A stretch of DNA of 64,000 bases. It comes from Hypsibius dujardini (lineage: Eukaryota > Tardigrada > Eutardigrada > Parachela > Hypsibiidae). The DNA is taken from contig LRSR01014211.1 of NCBI GenBank assembly GCA_001579985.1, forward strand, positions 1 through 64,000, read 5' to 3'. Positions 46,836 through 58,250 of this stretch are shown in pieces. Each line of letters begins with the position of its first letter. The stretch's first letter is position 1. The notes under the pieces were generated by a model, which did no database searches, was not told the DNA's origin, and was given only the letters and a program-made list of their open reading frames with translations. The translations under genes were made by a program, and so were the position numbers.

Positions 46836-46930
46836 TTTCAAAAGTAAGTAAAACTCCGCAAAACAGTTATTCCCACAGTATAGCACAAGTACCATTACTA
46901 TATGTCCACACGGCCTACCAAAGCGTCTTG

Positions 46931-47315
46931 CATTTGGTGCACCGTGTGAGGCAGACACAAATTGCTAGGCCGTTTTTGTAATTTTCTCCCACTAGTCGGT
47001 GTGATTTCATCCTTATTATAATTTTTAAAATAATATGTTGAGTCGTCCTATTTATTTTGAAAAATTTGCGTTTTTTAAACGCAGGTAAGGGTGTAAAAAA
47101 ATAAAACAAAACTTTACGCTAGAGTAAATCAACCAATCAGTCGTTGAATCGTATGGTAAACCCTTTAGGGAGGTCTGGAAACTTTCAATTTTTTCCTGCC
47201 GATACCAGACCTCGAGGGCCGCTGAAATACTTTTCTAAAATCTTCATATAAAGTCCACTATTTGGAAAAAAAAATTCAGGGAAATCGGGGTGTGATGACC
47301 CGTTCCGACCCCTTG
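46931..47315 (-). repeat. right terminal inverted repeat of the Tc5-like element
   Basis: 385-bp arm, reverse complement of 43692-44076 with about two differences. Ends CCGACCCCTTG followed by the duplicated TCA. Confidence 0.93.
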
Positions 47316-48780
47316 TCAGTGTCGTCAAGTAATACCGACGTGGGCACCAAGCATCTCTCATTGATGGGCCACCATTCCTTGGGAGTCCGCAAAAATCTGA
47401 AATTGGACAAACAACCGGTGAGATAAAACAGGACATGAGTAATGCTACGTTCCTATTCCGTGTCAGATCGCCACAAATTACTTCATATTGGTAAATTTCG
47501 CCCCTTTTGCCAGAAAGATTATGAACATCTTCCTAACTATTTCGAAAGGACCCTCCAGATCCGTGTTGTTTTGGGGGCGTAATCTGACAAGAATCGTCTT
47601 ACATATCAGAGCAGACGAGCTGACATTTGTTGGTCTGACACCGGACACAAACTGTGAACGAAGCATAATAGAGGGCATTCATACCGTGGTATGAGTAATG
47701 TACAGATTGTGATGAGCGCTAGAAGCACGCCAATAGAAACTGCTGTGTTCCACAGCTGACAGTTTGAAGTTTCTGAAATTAGCGCAGCTGCCATACTAGC
47801 GTTGTGAATCAAATTGTAATAGATTGTTCTGTAGATAATACGAGGTATGAGCATGAAACGGGTTATTTTCCTCTTCATTGGAGTGGGCCACCCGGTGGCA
47901 AGAGCGCTGTGTGGCAAATTAATTGAAAACTAATTGGTCAATGCGTGATTAGCGACCTCTTTAGTGAGATATTTCCAGTCGTAAAATAAGGATTTTATTT
48001 CATGTTTTTTAACATGTTCCTTCAACTTTTCTTTTCGTCTAATGAACGTTTGTGGCCGGCGTTTGCTCCCGTAGAAAAACCGCGATCCGCTTCGCCAAAC
48101 CCGGAGCGAAAATCAACAGTGAGTACTACATCCAACATGTTTTGAAGCCACTTTTCAAGAACGACATTCAGAAACTCTTTCCGGGAGAGCTTATCAACAA
48201 GGTCATCTTCCACCATGACAGTGCTCCAGCGCACTCTTCCGGAATCACACAAGAATAGCTTCAAAATTCCGGAATCAAGTTCGTTCCGAAAGAGCACTGG
48301 ATGGGCAATAGTCCTGACCTAGCTCCCATAAATTTTTGTGTGAATGGTCTGTTTAAGTGGAAAATGTTCGACCACGCTGCCACTACAGTAGCAGGTTTGA
48401 AACGGGTTATGCGAAAGATGTGGTCGAATTTAGACCAAATTAAAACTAATAACGCCTTGCGATCTTGGCCGAAACGTGTTAAACTTATGATAGAGAGGCA
48501 AGGGTTTCAAACCGAGCATGTTTTGAAAAATTCGAAGCGAAATTGTGCACGTTGCAATTAATTAAAAACTGAGCACCATCAAATTGTTCAACCTCTATAA
48601 ATAGGGCATAGATAAAATCCATCGCCACCGAACCAAGATAGAAGGATGCACCAAAGCAGAGACCGTTGCCTACCGTTGGGCTGACTGGCACACTGCCTCC
48701 ACTAAATATAAAAATGGCCATGTTATACCATAATTGAATGAGAACGGGTTATTACCTGCAGCCGAGAAGGATTGATGTTT
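47316..48780 (-). pseudogene. receptor B: transposon-broken NPR-C-like receptor
   Basis: Remnant of a receptor like A. Exon 3 (48780-48756, 25 nt) encodes SILLGC. Exon 4 starts at 48701 with GGSVPVSPT and FIYAL but is lost after about 48590, where a maT-type transposase fragment begins. A membrane-helix exon (47772-47685, TAVSIGVLLALITICTLLI) and a tail exon (47396 to 47316, FLRTPKEWWPINERC) survive with correct splice sites and phases. The tail exon is interrupted by the Tc5-like element and resumes left of it at about 43691. Exons 1-2 and 5-10 were not found. It lies head-to-head with intact receptor C. The tail retains the family's WW but not SLVE(K/R)K. Clearly non-functional. Confidence 0.82.
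48010..48595 (+). mobile_element. truncated maT-type (DD37D) mariner-related transposase fragment
   Basis: The C-terminal half of a Tc1/mariner-superfamily transposase reads INSEYYIQHVLKPLF, then HHDSAPAHSS, then NSPDLAPINFCVNGLFKWKM, LRSWPKRVKLMIERQGFQ and HVLK. Thirty-seven residues separate the second catalytic Asp from the third position, which is Asn here instead of Asp. There is one in-frame stop after ITQE near 48256. The N-terminal half and both termini are missing. It replaces most of exon 4 of receptor B. Confidence 0.82.
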
Positions 48781-50540
48781 CTAGCAACAACAGAACCCAA
48801 TTATTTACTTTGTGGTACGCGTGTCATCCGTCACTATGATTCACGTAACAGGTTTTCGTACTGATATTATTTGCTAGAAAGATTTAATCGCCCGGCTGGA
48901 CAGCGGAGAATTGCGGGGGGGGGGATTATCCGTAAAATGAGGGTGGTAAGTCGTAGGGCAATTTTGCTTCTTGCACCTACGAGCTAGACTAGGTTAATCC
49001 TCTAAGAAGCAGTCAGCATACACTTGCTAGATTTGACGCTCACATTATATTTTCAGCGCGAGTTTTGGGTCTTTTCGTTTGCGTTTTTTTGCCTTGATAT
49101 TTTTACCACATATTTATTTAAATTCAAAAAACAAAAAATTTAAACAAAAAAAACTTTTCAAAGGGGTGGGAACCTAGTTAGCACCACCTTGCTAACAATT
49201 GGACCGCCCGAACAACATCCAGTCCCACGTGCCGCCCTTTTTTTCTGTATCAAAAAAATAAGGAACTTGAGACTAATCATTAGGGCATCTAGTATGGTAC
49301 ATCCGGTATTGCAAAAAAACTGGTATTGCAGTATTCGATTGAATACAAGTGGAGTTAAAAATTAGTTACCATTAGTAACCATTAGGAAAAGGTTAGAACT
49401 CTGCCTAATGATTCGCTGCGCTACCACTGCGAGTAACCACTGCGATTTACGTGTAACTGACATTTCCTAACTGTGTAGTCACTAATTTGACGGCTTTTTT
49501 TTCATTCTTCGTCAGCGGCACCACGGTTCCTGTCACCACTGAAACGGTTACATTTGATAGTTGTGGGAAATTTTCCAAACGATTCCGTTAGGATTTGGAA
49601 TGAATCATTCAGCATTTTCCCTAACCTAGCAAAGTTTTGCTAGACCCGGTTCTATCCGTATACCCAGAACACCTGGTTACCAGAGGGTTCAGCAGTTCAG
49701 AGGCTGTGTGATGGCGTGTCGGCACGACTACAAACTGAGATTCAGCTACACATAAAATGGCATCAGATTAAGTTCATTCCATAAATGTACGCCGCACTAC
49801 TTTCCATCTTACCTCGTTTTCTGTACAGTCTCGTAAGGATTCTGAGTTCATCTAAATTCAATCATATCCCCAATGGCTGTGTTTCGTTCCCCCAATGGGG
49901 AACAGGGGAGGGGAAGCTTTAACGTTTAAAAAGAGTTAACATTCCCCCCCCCCCTGGTCTGTTGATTTAGGAGGTATTGCTGAGCTTTTCACGACCCCTG
50001 TGTTCATGACGGTTCATTCCATTAATGATAATGACTAACAGATGACGCGTTTGTTATGCCGTTAGAAATCACCTACATATGCCATAGACATGATGCAGGA
50101 TTTTTTGTTGCATGAAACATCGATATGATTTGGGAGTGAGTCTACATTATTGAAATCAGCAAGAGCCAGAGGCAGGTCGCTGACCAAAGGTCTGCGCACA
50201 GGAACTACTCATAAAATTCAGCGTCTGTAGGAAAAACTTCCCGGAGCATTTACAGAGTGGTTATTCATCCTGCACTCTGACAAGATTAATAAATCAGCAA
50301 ATGCTTCAACATATGGCGTCTGTTAGCCTGAACCCGATCGTTCTCAGCTTCTCCTTTTTTCATTTTGGGTATGGAAAATATGTCGTCGCTTATGCATAAA
50401 TCATAGGCTGACAGTGCACTTAAACGTCGTTGGAACACAGAGCAACATACGGAACGACAGAACTGGTATATCAAACTTTCTGAGCTGTCTCAATGAAATT
50501 TGCGACAAAATTGTACTGTTTTATGTGTCATCGCATTTAG
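48781..50540. other. head-to-head spacer between receptors B and C
   Basis: No exon of B upstream of its exon 3 was found, so exons 1-2 are lost or very diverged. C starts at the right edge. Homopolymer G/C runs occur near 48915 and 49946. Nothing else recognised. Confidence 0.5.
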
Positions 50541-53500
50541 ATGGATATGATTGTCTGGTTTGTGAGCTTGGGGTATCTCTCTTGCGCCTGGGTGGAGGCC
50601 GGTCGAGCACGACCCCGCATCGCACTAGCCACTACGACGATCATGGTGCCGGAAGCCAACACCACCAGCCGGGACGCGGTCCAAACCACCGGGCCGGCGA
50701 TCGACCTGGGTGTGGAATATTTACAGCGAACGTACGGAACCTTGTTTAACTTTTCGCACACCTACCTGATGGACCCTAGCCGTCCGACCGTTCCACTGTT
50801 GCTGGATGACGTGCAGAACTTTGCTGCGAAATTCGCGTATGATAATGCTGATTCTGACGCTTTTGCCATTCTTTCCTCCTGTACGTGGCAAACGGACTAC
50901 ATCCCAGTCGTGGTTTTCTGGCTCCTACTTGTCTATACTTTTCCTCTTCTCTGTCGTCACAGGCACCATCGAGCAAAATAGAATTCTCAGCTTTACTAAA
51001 GGTCAGTTTTTTATTATTGATAGATTGCTGTTTCGGGCGAATATTCATTCACAAACCCCGTTGGCACGACTCATGCTTTGGAAAAAATGGGCAACTTTTG
51101 CTGAGGTTCCAAGTAGAACAGATTAAGTGGCATAGAATTCTCCGCTTGGACAAGGTTATTGATAATTGTCAGTAATCCACGGGATGTTTATTAAACATGT
51201 AATCATGCTTTTCTCAATTTAAGTATTTGAGAGCTGTGAGATTTTCCCCATTTTTAGAGTTCCAAAATCCCTGCCGAAAGTATCCAACCACAATAACCGA
51301 CAAAGAGACTAATACTTAAAAAAAAAGATTGCAAATCGTAAATGGTGCATGGTGGCTTTTAATAGCAGCTCTAGAATGAATACATACAAGGGATTGCTAT
51401 TGGTAAGGCAAGACTAACACAGAAATGGATTCTGAAAATATTGAACATTTTGGTGGAATGTCTCTGGTAATTTTAAACCATGACTGATGTCCGAAAGGCA
51501 GCTGTCCTGAGATTTCAAATTGTTTTAGAACACCTGTAGCAATAGTTAACGATACTGACATTAATCCATTCAGTCATGGGTACAAACCTAATAGGACCGT
51601 AGTTGTAATATTTATTATTAGGGGGACACTTCTGGATTTCATCATAGCCTGAGTGATGCCGTTTACTCTGTATCAAATTGCCAGCCCTGAAAATTTTTTT
51701 TAAAGGATCAGAAACGATAAACAATTTTGTAGCAACGTTGTCCCATTTTCAGTGACGCTTTACTTTTCTCACAACTCTGCGACGTTCCTTGTATGCGATT
51801 TCATACCTGTGCACTTCGAAGAGAGTGGTATAGCTAATACAGTTACTTTTTTACGTAGATACCGGTATCCTCCTCGGATGTAGGTAAGTGACAGGTTAAC
51901 TTGTTTGTGCATTATTGCGTGACATGTGTACCAAATAACACGATGAAATTATAACTTGTCCAATCTTAGTGGTGGAAGTGTGCCGGTGAGCCCGACTGAA
52001 ACCAACGGACATTGCTTTGGCCTGTCAATCTTTCCCGGGTCAGTGGCGATGAAGTTCATCTATGCCCTGCTGTTGGCCAACAAGTGGACCAACATTGTGG
52101 GCTTGGTGGACCTGGACACCATCGGTGGTGAGGCCTTAAGCCGAGGATATCGAGCACTCTTTCAGGAACGATTTAACGGACTGGACCCTGCCATGGAGGG
52201 CATTCGGTACACCGACGTCATCTACAATTCCAATCTGGGCTATCCCGGTATTGAAAGAGCACTACGAGTCTTACGCCAGACTGCCCGAAGTATGGAACTG
52301 CCGCTGTGAATCTCATTGAGAATGTGTGGCGCTTCGGTAAACCGAAGGGTCTTCACCACGGTAGACGTAGAGAAAAGGCAAAAGATGCTACTGCCCTGAC
52401 TCAAACCGGCGACTACCTGCGTCTAAAGCGGGTGTCATGCCCTTAGACCACAGCAGCAATACAGTGCAACTTTTCGCCTTTTCACTACGTCTGCCGTGGC
52501 AAACACCCTTCGGTTTACCACAGATGTAAATAAAAAAAGTATGCCTAAAAATAAATGGAACCATTTTCTTGTAGTCGTGTTTCTGTTTGGCTCTGGGAAA
52601 TCCTTTCTAATGGTTTTGGTATGTAGAAATTAAGTTATAATTAGAATTCATGGAACCTGTCCGGACGGATTGAACAACTCACATCCTCGTTATTTTATGC
52701 GTCCCCACAGAGAACTGCAAAAGATCGCGGTATGATCAAGGGTGAATATGTCTTTTTCATGCTGACATTCAGTCGCTATGGAGTCAGTCTGGATAATGTA
52801 GACGACACGTGGTGGAAAACCACCGACGCCAATGCCGACAGCGTGAGTATTTGTATGTGCCCGTTGTGTTCAATTCTATTTTTGAAGACAATATGTAGTC
52901 CTGGACCGCATTGTAGACAAACACTATACAACCTTGCAACGTTGATATTTCCTCTGCCTATTAGCCCATCCCTGTTCGCGGCTATGTCAGCCCGGCGACG
53001 ATTGTCATCAGCTTTGTCAATCCCTACACTGACGGTCTTGACACTCCCATCAGAGACCTCAGAAGCAGAATTGTTGAAAGAGCACGAATTCACTACAATA
53101 TGACCTATCCACGGAGTGGGGTGAGAAACTGAACTGTTATAGTTTGTTGGTTGAAACCGTAGAAACCGTACCATGGGATAAATAATAATTTCGAAAAATC
53201 ATATAAAAACTAAAACTTATAGTTTTTGAAAAGTAAGTCTATTGGCGTCTGAAAATACCCTTTCGACATTGGCAAATTGCGGGGTAAGCAACGCAAAATG
53301 ACATTTTTTGCTTGGGAATCAGAGAGCGCCTCAAGCGCCCGAATCCCCAAGCAAAATGTTCCGGCTGAGGGGCAATGATCCGGTTTGCCCAAAGGCTAAT
53401 TCGTCACTGCCTTTCGACATGAAAACGTCACAAATCTTGCATAAATTGATAACATGCTTTAATCATTTTATGTAACTTATTTCGTTGGTTAAAATAAACA

Positions 53501-54784
53501 GAGGAAATAAAAAAAACCGGTAGAAGTCTTTATTTGATTCTACCATCAAGCCCGAATCAGGCTTACCCATTATGACAACGCAATAATTTTAATCTATAAT
53601 TTTTTCTGTTTTATGTACAGGTACCAACACTTGTGTATGCGGCATACGAAATGCACCAAGTTTATGGAATGGTGAGCACAGCGGTTAATTACACAAGCAC
53701 ACTTGCATACCAAAGTTAATGATTTTTCTATGTAATTCTTAATCACAGATTCTAAATGAGACGTTTACGCGGACGGGAAGGATAATGAGCGGAGAAGAGC
53801 TCGGCGCAGAGCTCAGGAAGAGAACTTTTCGTTTGCCGACTGGCCTTGCCTCCTTTAGTTCGAGCGGCGAGCGCGATATCAACATGATCGGAGAGATTCT
53901 AGATCCCGTCACAATGAAATTTGTGGTATTGGTTATGAATAATTTGACATATGACTCTCGGATATAAGTTTATTATGTATTCTTTTACTCATTTGGGATT
54001 TTGCAGCCTAGTCTAATGTACGAGTCTGCTTCGGAGAAGCTCTCGACAACAGCTGACATCGCTTCATTTTGGCCGGGTGGATCATGGCCTCCTCCCAATC
54101 AGCCCAAATGCGGTTATATGGGCAATGCAAAAATCTGCACAGATAGTGAGTTATTTAGGCCGCCATCTAATTATTACATATACTACCTGCGGCTAATTTT
54201 TGTTTCGGTCTTGTAAATAAGCGGCTAAAATGACAAGAGTAAAAAATCTCGAAATTTAGTCGAATAATTTTTAAATTTCATTGAGTTAATTTGAAGTCTG
54301 GGATAATTTCACAGCAACTGAGTTTGACCTGTGGCAAGGACTAATATTTTTACGCATTTATGTTATGTTCGTGCAACAACAATCGGCGTTTTGATGCAGG
54401 AATCTTGCGTCATGCTCAGAGAATTGGTTTAATTTTGACAATTATTCCAGCTTAAATTCATTTAGGAATTTCCAGTTCTCAGAAGGACTTTGTAGTCACT
54501 GTCGGAATCGGTGTTAGTGTGAGCGTTGGGCTTGTCGGAATCTGCACGTTGATTGTTGTGAGGTTAGAGTCATATGTTTTGTGAATTACGTAGTTGCACA
54601 GCGTTGTCCGTCTAATATGTTATTGTTTAGGTATATGCGCACGCATAAGCCGGACTCGGAGACATGGTGGATCCTTATCGGGAAATTGCTTGTCCAAAGG
54701 CAGCTTCGTCGCATGTCGCTGGTGGAAAAGAAACTTCTCTACGCAATATTATCCAAATCAGCTGATTCTATAGACAGTTTTTGA
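50541..54784 (+). CDS. receptor C: NPR-C-like natriuretic-type receptor, 557 aa
   Basis: Intact paralogue of receptor A. Exons: 50541-50880, 50963-51001, 51859-51883, 51970-52289, 52575-52618, 52711-52842, 52965-53120, 53621-53671, 53749-53925, 54007-54145, 54466-54562, 54631-54784; the sum is 1674 nt, all in phase. A signal peptide (about 1-23) precedes RPRIALATTTIMVPEAN. The ligand-binding domain shows ILLGCSGGSVPVSPT, IVFLFGSGKSFLMVL, GEYVFFMLTFSRYGV, TLVYAAYEMHQVYGM, LNETFTRTGR, RKRTFRLPTG and FWPGGSWPPPNQPKCGY, the membrane-proximal hallmark of natriuretic receptors. One membrane helix (about 483-506) and a tail of about 51 residues with ETWWIL and SLVEKK end the protein. No kinase-like or cyclase domain. 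Likely a clearance, decoy or G-protein-coupled receptor, by analogy only. Intron 4 holds a MITE-like element. Confidence 0.9.
52336..52519. mobile_element. MITE-like inverted-repeat element in intron 4 of receptor C
   Basis: Inverted arms of about 55 bp, GGTAAACCGAAGGGTCTTC at the left and an imperfect complement at the right, continue inward through ACGTAG..AAAAGGC. No ORF and no clear target duplication. The first 16 bases of the left arm are themselves palindromic (CTTCGGTAAACCGAAG). Confidence 0.65.
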
Positions 54785-54859
54785 CTTTTTATTACGAGGT
54801 CTTGCAATTAATTGAGTGTTTAATGATGCTATCATGTTGACCTTATGATAGTTACACGG

Positions 54860-55190
54860 TAGTAATTTTGATCAATTGCGCGCTTAAGAAGTACCACTGG
54901 AACCATTAGTTCCGTTACCATTTGCACTATTAGATCATTAGTAAGATTGGTACCGTTACTATCAATACCACTGATACCATTTTTGCTATTGGTATTGGTA
55001 GTATTGGTACTATTACTATTTGTACTATTCAAACCGTCAGTACTAGAATTACTAGTAAAATTAGTATCATTAGAACCACTACGGTGACTACTATAAATAC
55101 CATTAGACCCCTTAGTGCCATTACTATTCGTACCATGCATACAATTAGTACCATTACTAATCGTGCAATCAGTACTATTACTCCATTACT
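54860..55190. repeat. degenerate ATTAGTACCATTACTA-type tandem repeat
   Basis: About 330 bp of irregular units built from GTACCATTA, ACTATTA and CAGTACTA words directly after receptor C. The Asn/Ser/Thr-rich open frame across it is a repeat translation. Confidence 0.75.
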
Positions 55191-58094
55191 ATGAACAGTG
55201 ACTACTGGCGAGTGTGGACACAAGCATTTGGAAATATTACAGTGCCTTTTCAACATGTGGAATAGTAGAATATCCTAGTAAGCATAACATAGATGTGTAC
55301 GGTAATCTGCACGTAAGGATGGAATAATGGAATAACTTTCCTAATGAACTGTTTTGCAGTATGCTTGGATAGCTTGATGTATGTCAAACAGTGGAAAAAT
55401 GGAATAAAAGATTAATCAAGCCAAATGTGTGCTGATGATAACTGCGTGTGCGATGAACTGCACTCGATCTGTACATGGTCGATTAATGAAATAATGTATG
55501 CGAACAGTGACTGCAAACAGTGAATAATGGAGTACATTGCTAAACGTCAACGGGGTATGGATTGAGTGAACCACAACTGAATAATGGAGTACTGTAAATG
55601 TCGCATTTGTCAGAAACCAGAAACCAATGTTTTCATCCACCCTTCGTTCGGCGTTGCCCGTTGGTCTATTCATCGGGCATTCGTTCAGCCATCCTTCGGT
55701 GATCTCTTTGCTATCATCCGTTCTGTAGTCCATTGTTCGTTCATCCCTCGGTGAACAGTCTATAGTTTCTCGTTCGCTTACCGTGTGACGAGCATCCGCC
55801 CGTCTTTCGGCTGTACCCCTATCCGTTCGTCGGAGTCTGTCAGCCATCTGTCGCCTGTAATTTGTACACAATGCGCTGGCCAATAAATGCCCCATAATTC
55901 TCTTTGTCTGCATGTTCATCTACTTCTCAGCAGTTCAACAACAGAGGGTTGGTGGAATCTAAACTGGAACTATGGTCATTTCGAGCAGCGGAAGGCCGAC
56001 TGGTGGACTATGGACTAGATGACCATCGTAGGCACGGGGAGGTGATGATCATTCTGTAATTGAACGATGAGGGGTTGGTGCTGTGTTTGGTCCACCAAAC
56101 CGAGTGATTGCTGAACCATGGGAACGGTTCAAAGAAGTCTGTCTAAGTGACGGAATTTGGATAACAAAATCGTTTGATTGACGAATGAAATGGGTTGTGG
56201 ATCATCAGTTGAGTTGAGAAAAAGCTAAACTAGATGAGCCACTGCGGGATTGGTGGTAGAATCAGTAGACGGTACGTTTCACTGATTGAATTTTACATCA
56301 TAACCAGAGACGAAAGATTAAACCTGTCTCTGAAGTCATGCCTGTTGCGTAGCTCATTTGCCTGATGGACAGTGGAAACTGTGAAATGACGATTAGTTAC
56401 AGGAATCGAATGTATTACTTAGTTTGAACAGACAGCCTGATGTGGATACAGAAGATGCGACTCGGTTAAGTGACCGAGGATCAGCTACAGATCATTGATC
56501 TGTGCGAACTAAAACATTTTTTGGTTTAATTGTGCATGGCAGTCTGTGACTGAAACCTGCTACAAAAGTCCCATATACGAGCGCAAAAACTGGTTCATTT
56601 GGATACACTGTCGCTCATACGACACATGGCATTGACGTGACCAAACATATTTGAGGATGTCAAAGCAATGAAAGTTGTCCAAAAGCAGCATTAGCTGGCA
56701 TTAAAAAATGTGAAGTGATAGGTCTAGTCGTAGCTATAGCGTCCCCCACTGACTCAAGGAAAGGAGCAGCTATTTCCGTTCATTCTGTCAATAACGGATC
56801 CTGCGCGACTGCGCAGAGTAGTTCAGTTTTTCTCCCCTCCTGAGGATGATGGGTGTGTGTGAGTATTTAAGTGCGTGATTGTGTATTGTGTGAGGAGATT
56901 CAGGGGTGTGCACGTTAGCGCTCTCCCCTACCCCTAATTATATTTTTTTCATGGCCCGTAGGTCATTTGCGGTATAGCAAACCTGTGTCTGAGTTCTTCA
57001 ATATTTTTTGTTTTGGATTGGAGTTCCTTCCAAGACGGGAACAGGGGAGGTTCTAAATGGCGTTGCGAATCTACTTTCGTAACAAACAAATGGATCAGTT
57101 TAATGCGAAAAAAGCTGGCAGATCTGATGCGCCAATTGCTTGGATTTTTTCAGTCAACAATAACGCGCGAGTTCGTCTTGCTCTTCAATCGGAAGTGCGC
57201 GGGTTGCGAATCGAGATCCTATTGGTGTTTGGGTGTCGGGTTATGCTTACAGCCGACGTCTGTCTGGATCACGGATTGTACAGAGTAGCCCTCGGGACTC
57301 TACTTGGTATCCTGTACCGAGACGGAGTGGCCTCGGTATTTACCAAGAAGTGTTTTGGTTCGCTTCAATAATAATAAGTGGGAGCAGCCCAATAGAATTC
57401 GACCTTGAATGTTTTCCATATCACCAGTCTGGAGGACATGGGGGACCAAGCCGTATGGTAAGTGTTAGCGTACACAGATACCACAAGTAACTGCTTGTGC
57501 TGTGAGTGTGCACAAAGCGCAGGGTCTGACCGTTGGCAGGGCGATGGTGGACATTGGGTTAAGAGAATTTGCTTCAGGCTTGACCTATGTAGCCTTATCA
57601 TGTACTTGGATGATCTTGCTTTAGTTTCTGGATTTGTGTACTCCCGTTGGTCGACTAACTCAAGATTCTTGAGGTTTCAAGAGCGTGCACGTGAGGAGCA
57701 ACAGTTGAAGACGATGTGCAACATCGGTTGATCGTGTATTTTCTCTCTCAATTACGAAGCAATTAACAACCCTGATACCTACCAATTCCATCCTGGCAAT
57801 ATTTAAAATGATAAAGTTACTGCTGTGTCAAACTTAATAAATGAGAGACTAATGATATTTGGTACTCTTTTGTACAATTATAGATATCAAGAAACCGTTC
57901 AACGCCTCCGGGATAAAAAATACGGAGTCAGGTGTCCCACACGACTTTTCAAAGCCCAATCAGCGACTCAGAAAATAACCTCGGCACAGCTGTATGTCTG
58001 TATCCGAGTTGTACTGGGAGATGAGTCCTTCCTGGTAATGCTTGTGGATAAGGAGTAATTGTGGGGAACGTACTGTTTTTCGTTACCCTTTCAG
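55191..58094. other. intergenic between receptor C and orphan exon
   Basis: No family recognised. Plus-strand open frames at 57013-57490 (including one reading MALRIYFRNKQMDQFNAK) have no identifiable homologue. The minus-strand frame at 55416-55919 is probably non-coding. Confidence 0.4.
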
Positions 58095-58250
58095 CCCACA
58101 CCAGTTCGCGGTTACGTCAGCCTGGAGAAGGTCGTCATCAGCTTTGTCAATCCTTACTCGAATAGCCATAAGGCACCCATCAGAAAACCGAGAAGTCGAA
58201 TCGTTCCCGCCGCCCACGTACATCACAACATGAGCTATCCACGAAATGGC
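58095..58250 (+). pseudogene. orphan exon 7 of an NPR-C-like receptor
   Basis: 156 bases, the exact length of exon 7 in receptors A, C and D, follow a TTTCAG acceptor and encode PTPVRGYVSLEKVVISFVNP, a spacer, PIRKPRSRIV and HHNMSYPRNG. The downstream donor is missing: GGC is followed by TTAGGA where the paralogues have GTGAGA or GTAAGC. No neighbouring receptor exons were found within several kb. It marks a further, mostly deleted, receptor copy. Confidence 0.82.

Larger units (their letters stand above)
43692..47315 (-). mobile_element. Tc4/Tc5-like DNA transposon, 3624 bp, long TIRs
   Basis: Inverted repeats of about 385 bp (43692-44076 and 46931-47315) differ at only about two positions that I could find, starting CAAGGGGTCGGAACGGGTC at each end. 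The trinucleotide TCA flanks both ends, and the restored target reads CTCAG. Established knowledge: Caenorhabditis Tc4 and Tc5 insert at CTNAG, duplicate TNA and have long terminal repeats. A five-exon transposase gene lies between the repeats. The near-identity of the repeats indicates a young insertion. It sits inside the tail exon of receptor B. Confidence 0.92.

Noticed and set aside
48052-48561. Host gene reading across the stop near 48256
   Set aside because: The sequence is a mariner-superfamily transposase C-terminus with an Asn at the third catalytic position and no terminal repeats: a transposon relic.
34114-54784. Receptor guanylyl cyclase with kinase-homology and cyclase domains
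   Set aside because: The ectodomain fits, but the tail exons of A and C end in stops 41-51 residues after the helix, and no cyclase motif was seen downstream in either.
57013-57490. Overlapping plus-strand frames near 57 kb as a gene
   Set aside because: Three frames are open at once, none shows a recognisable family, and no convincing exon boundaries fit.
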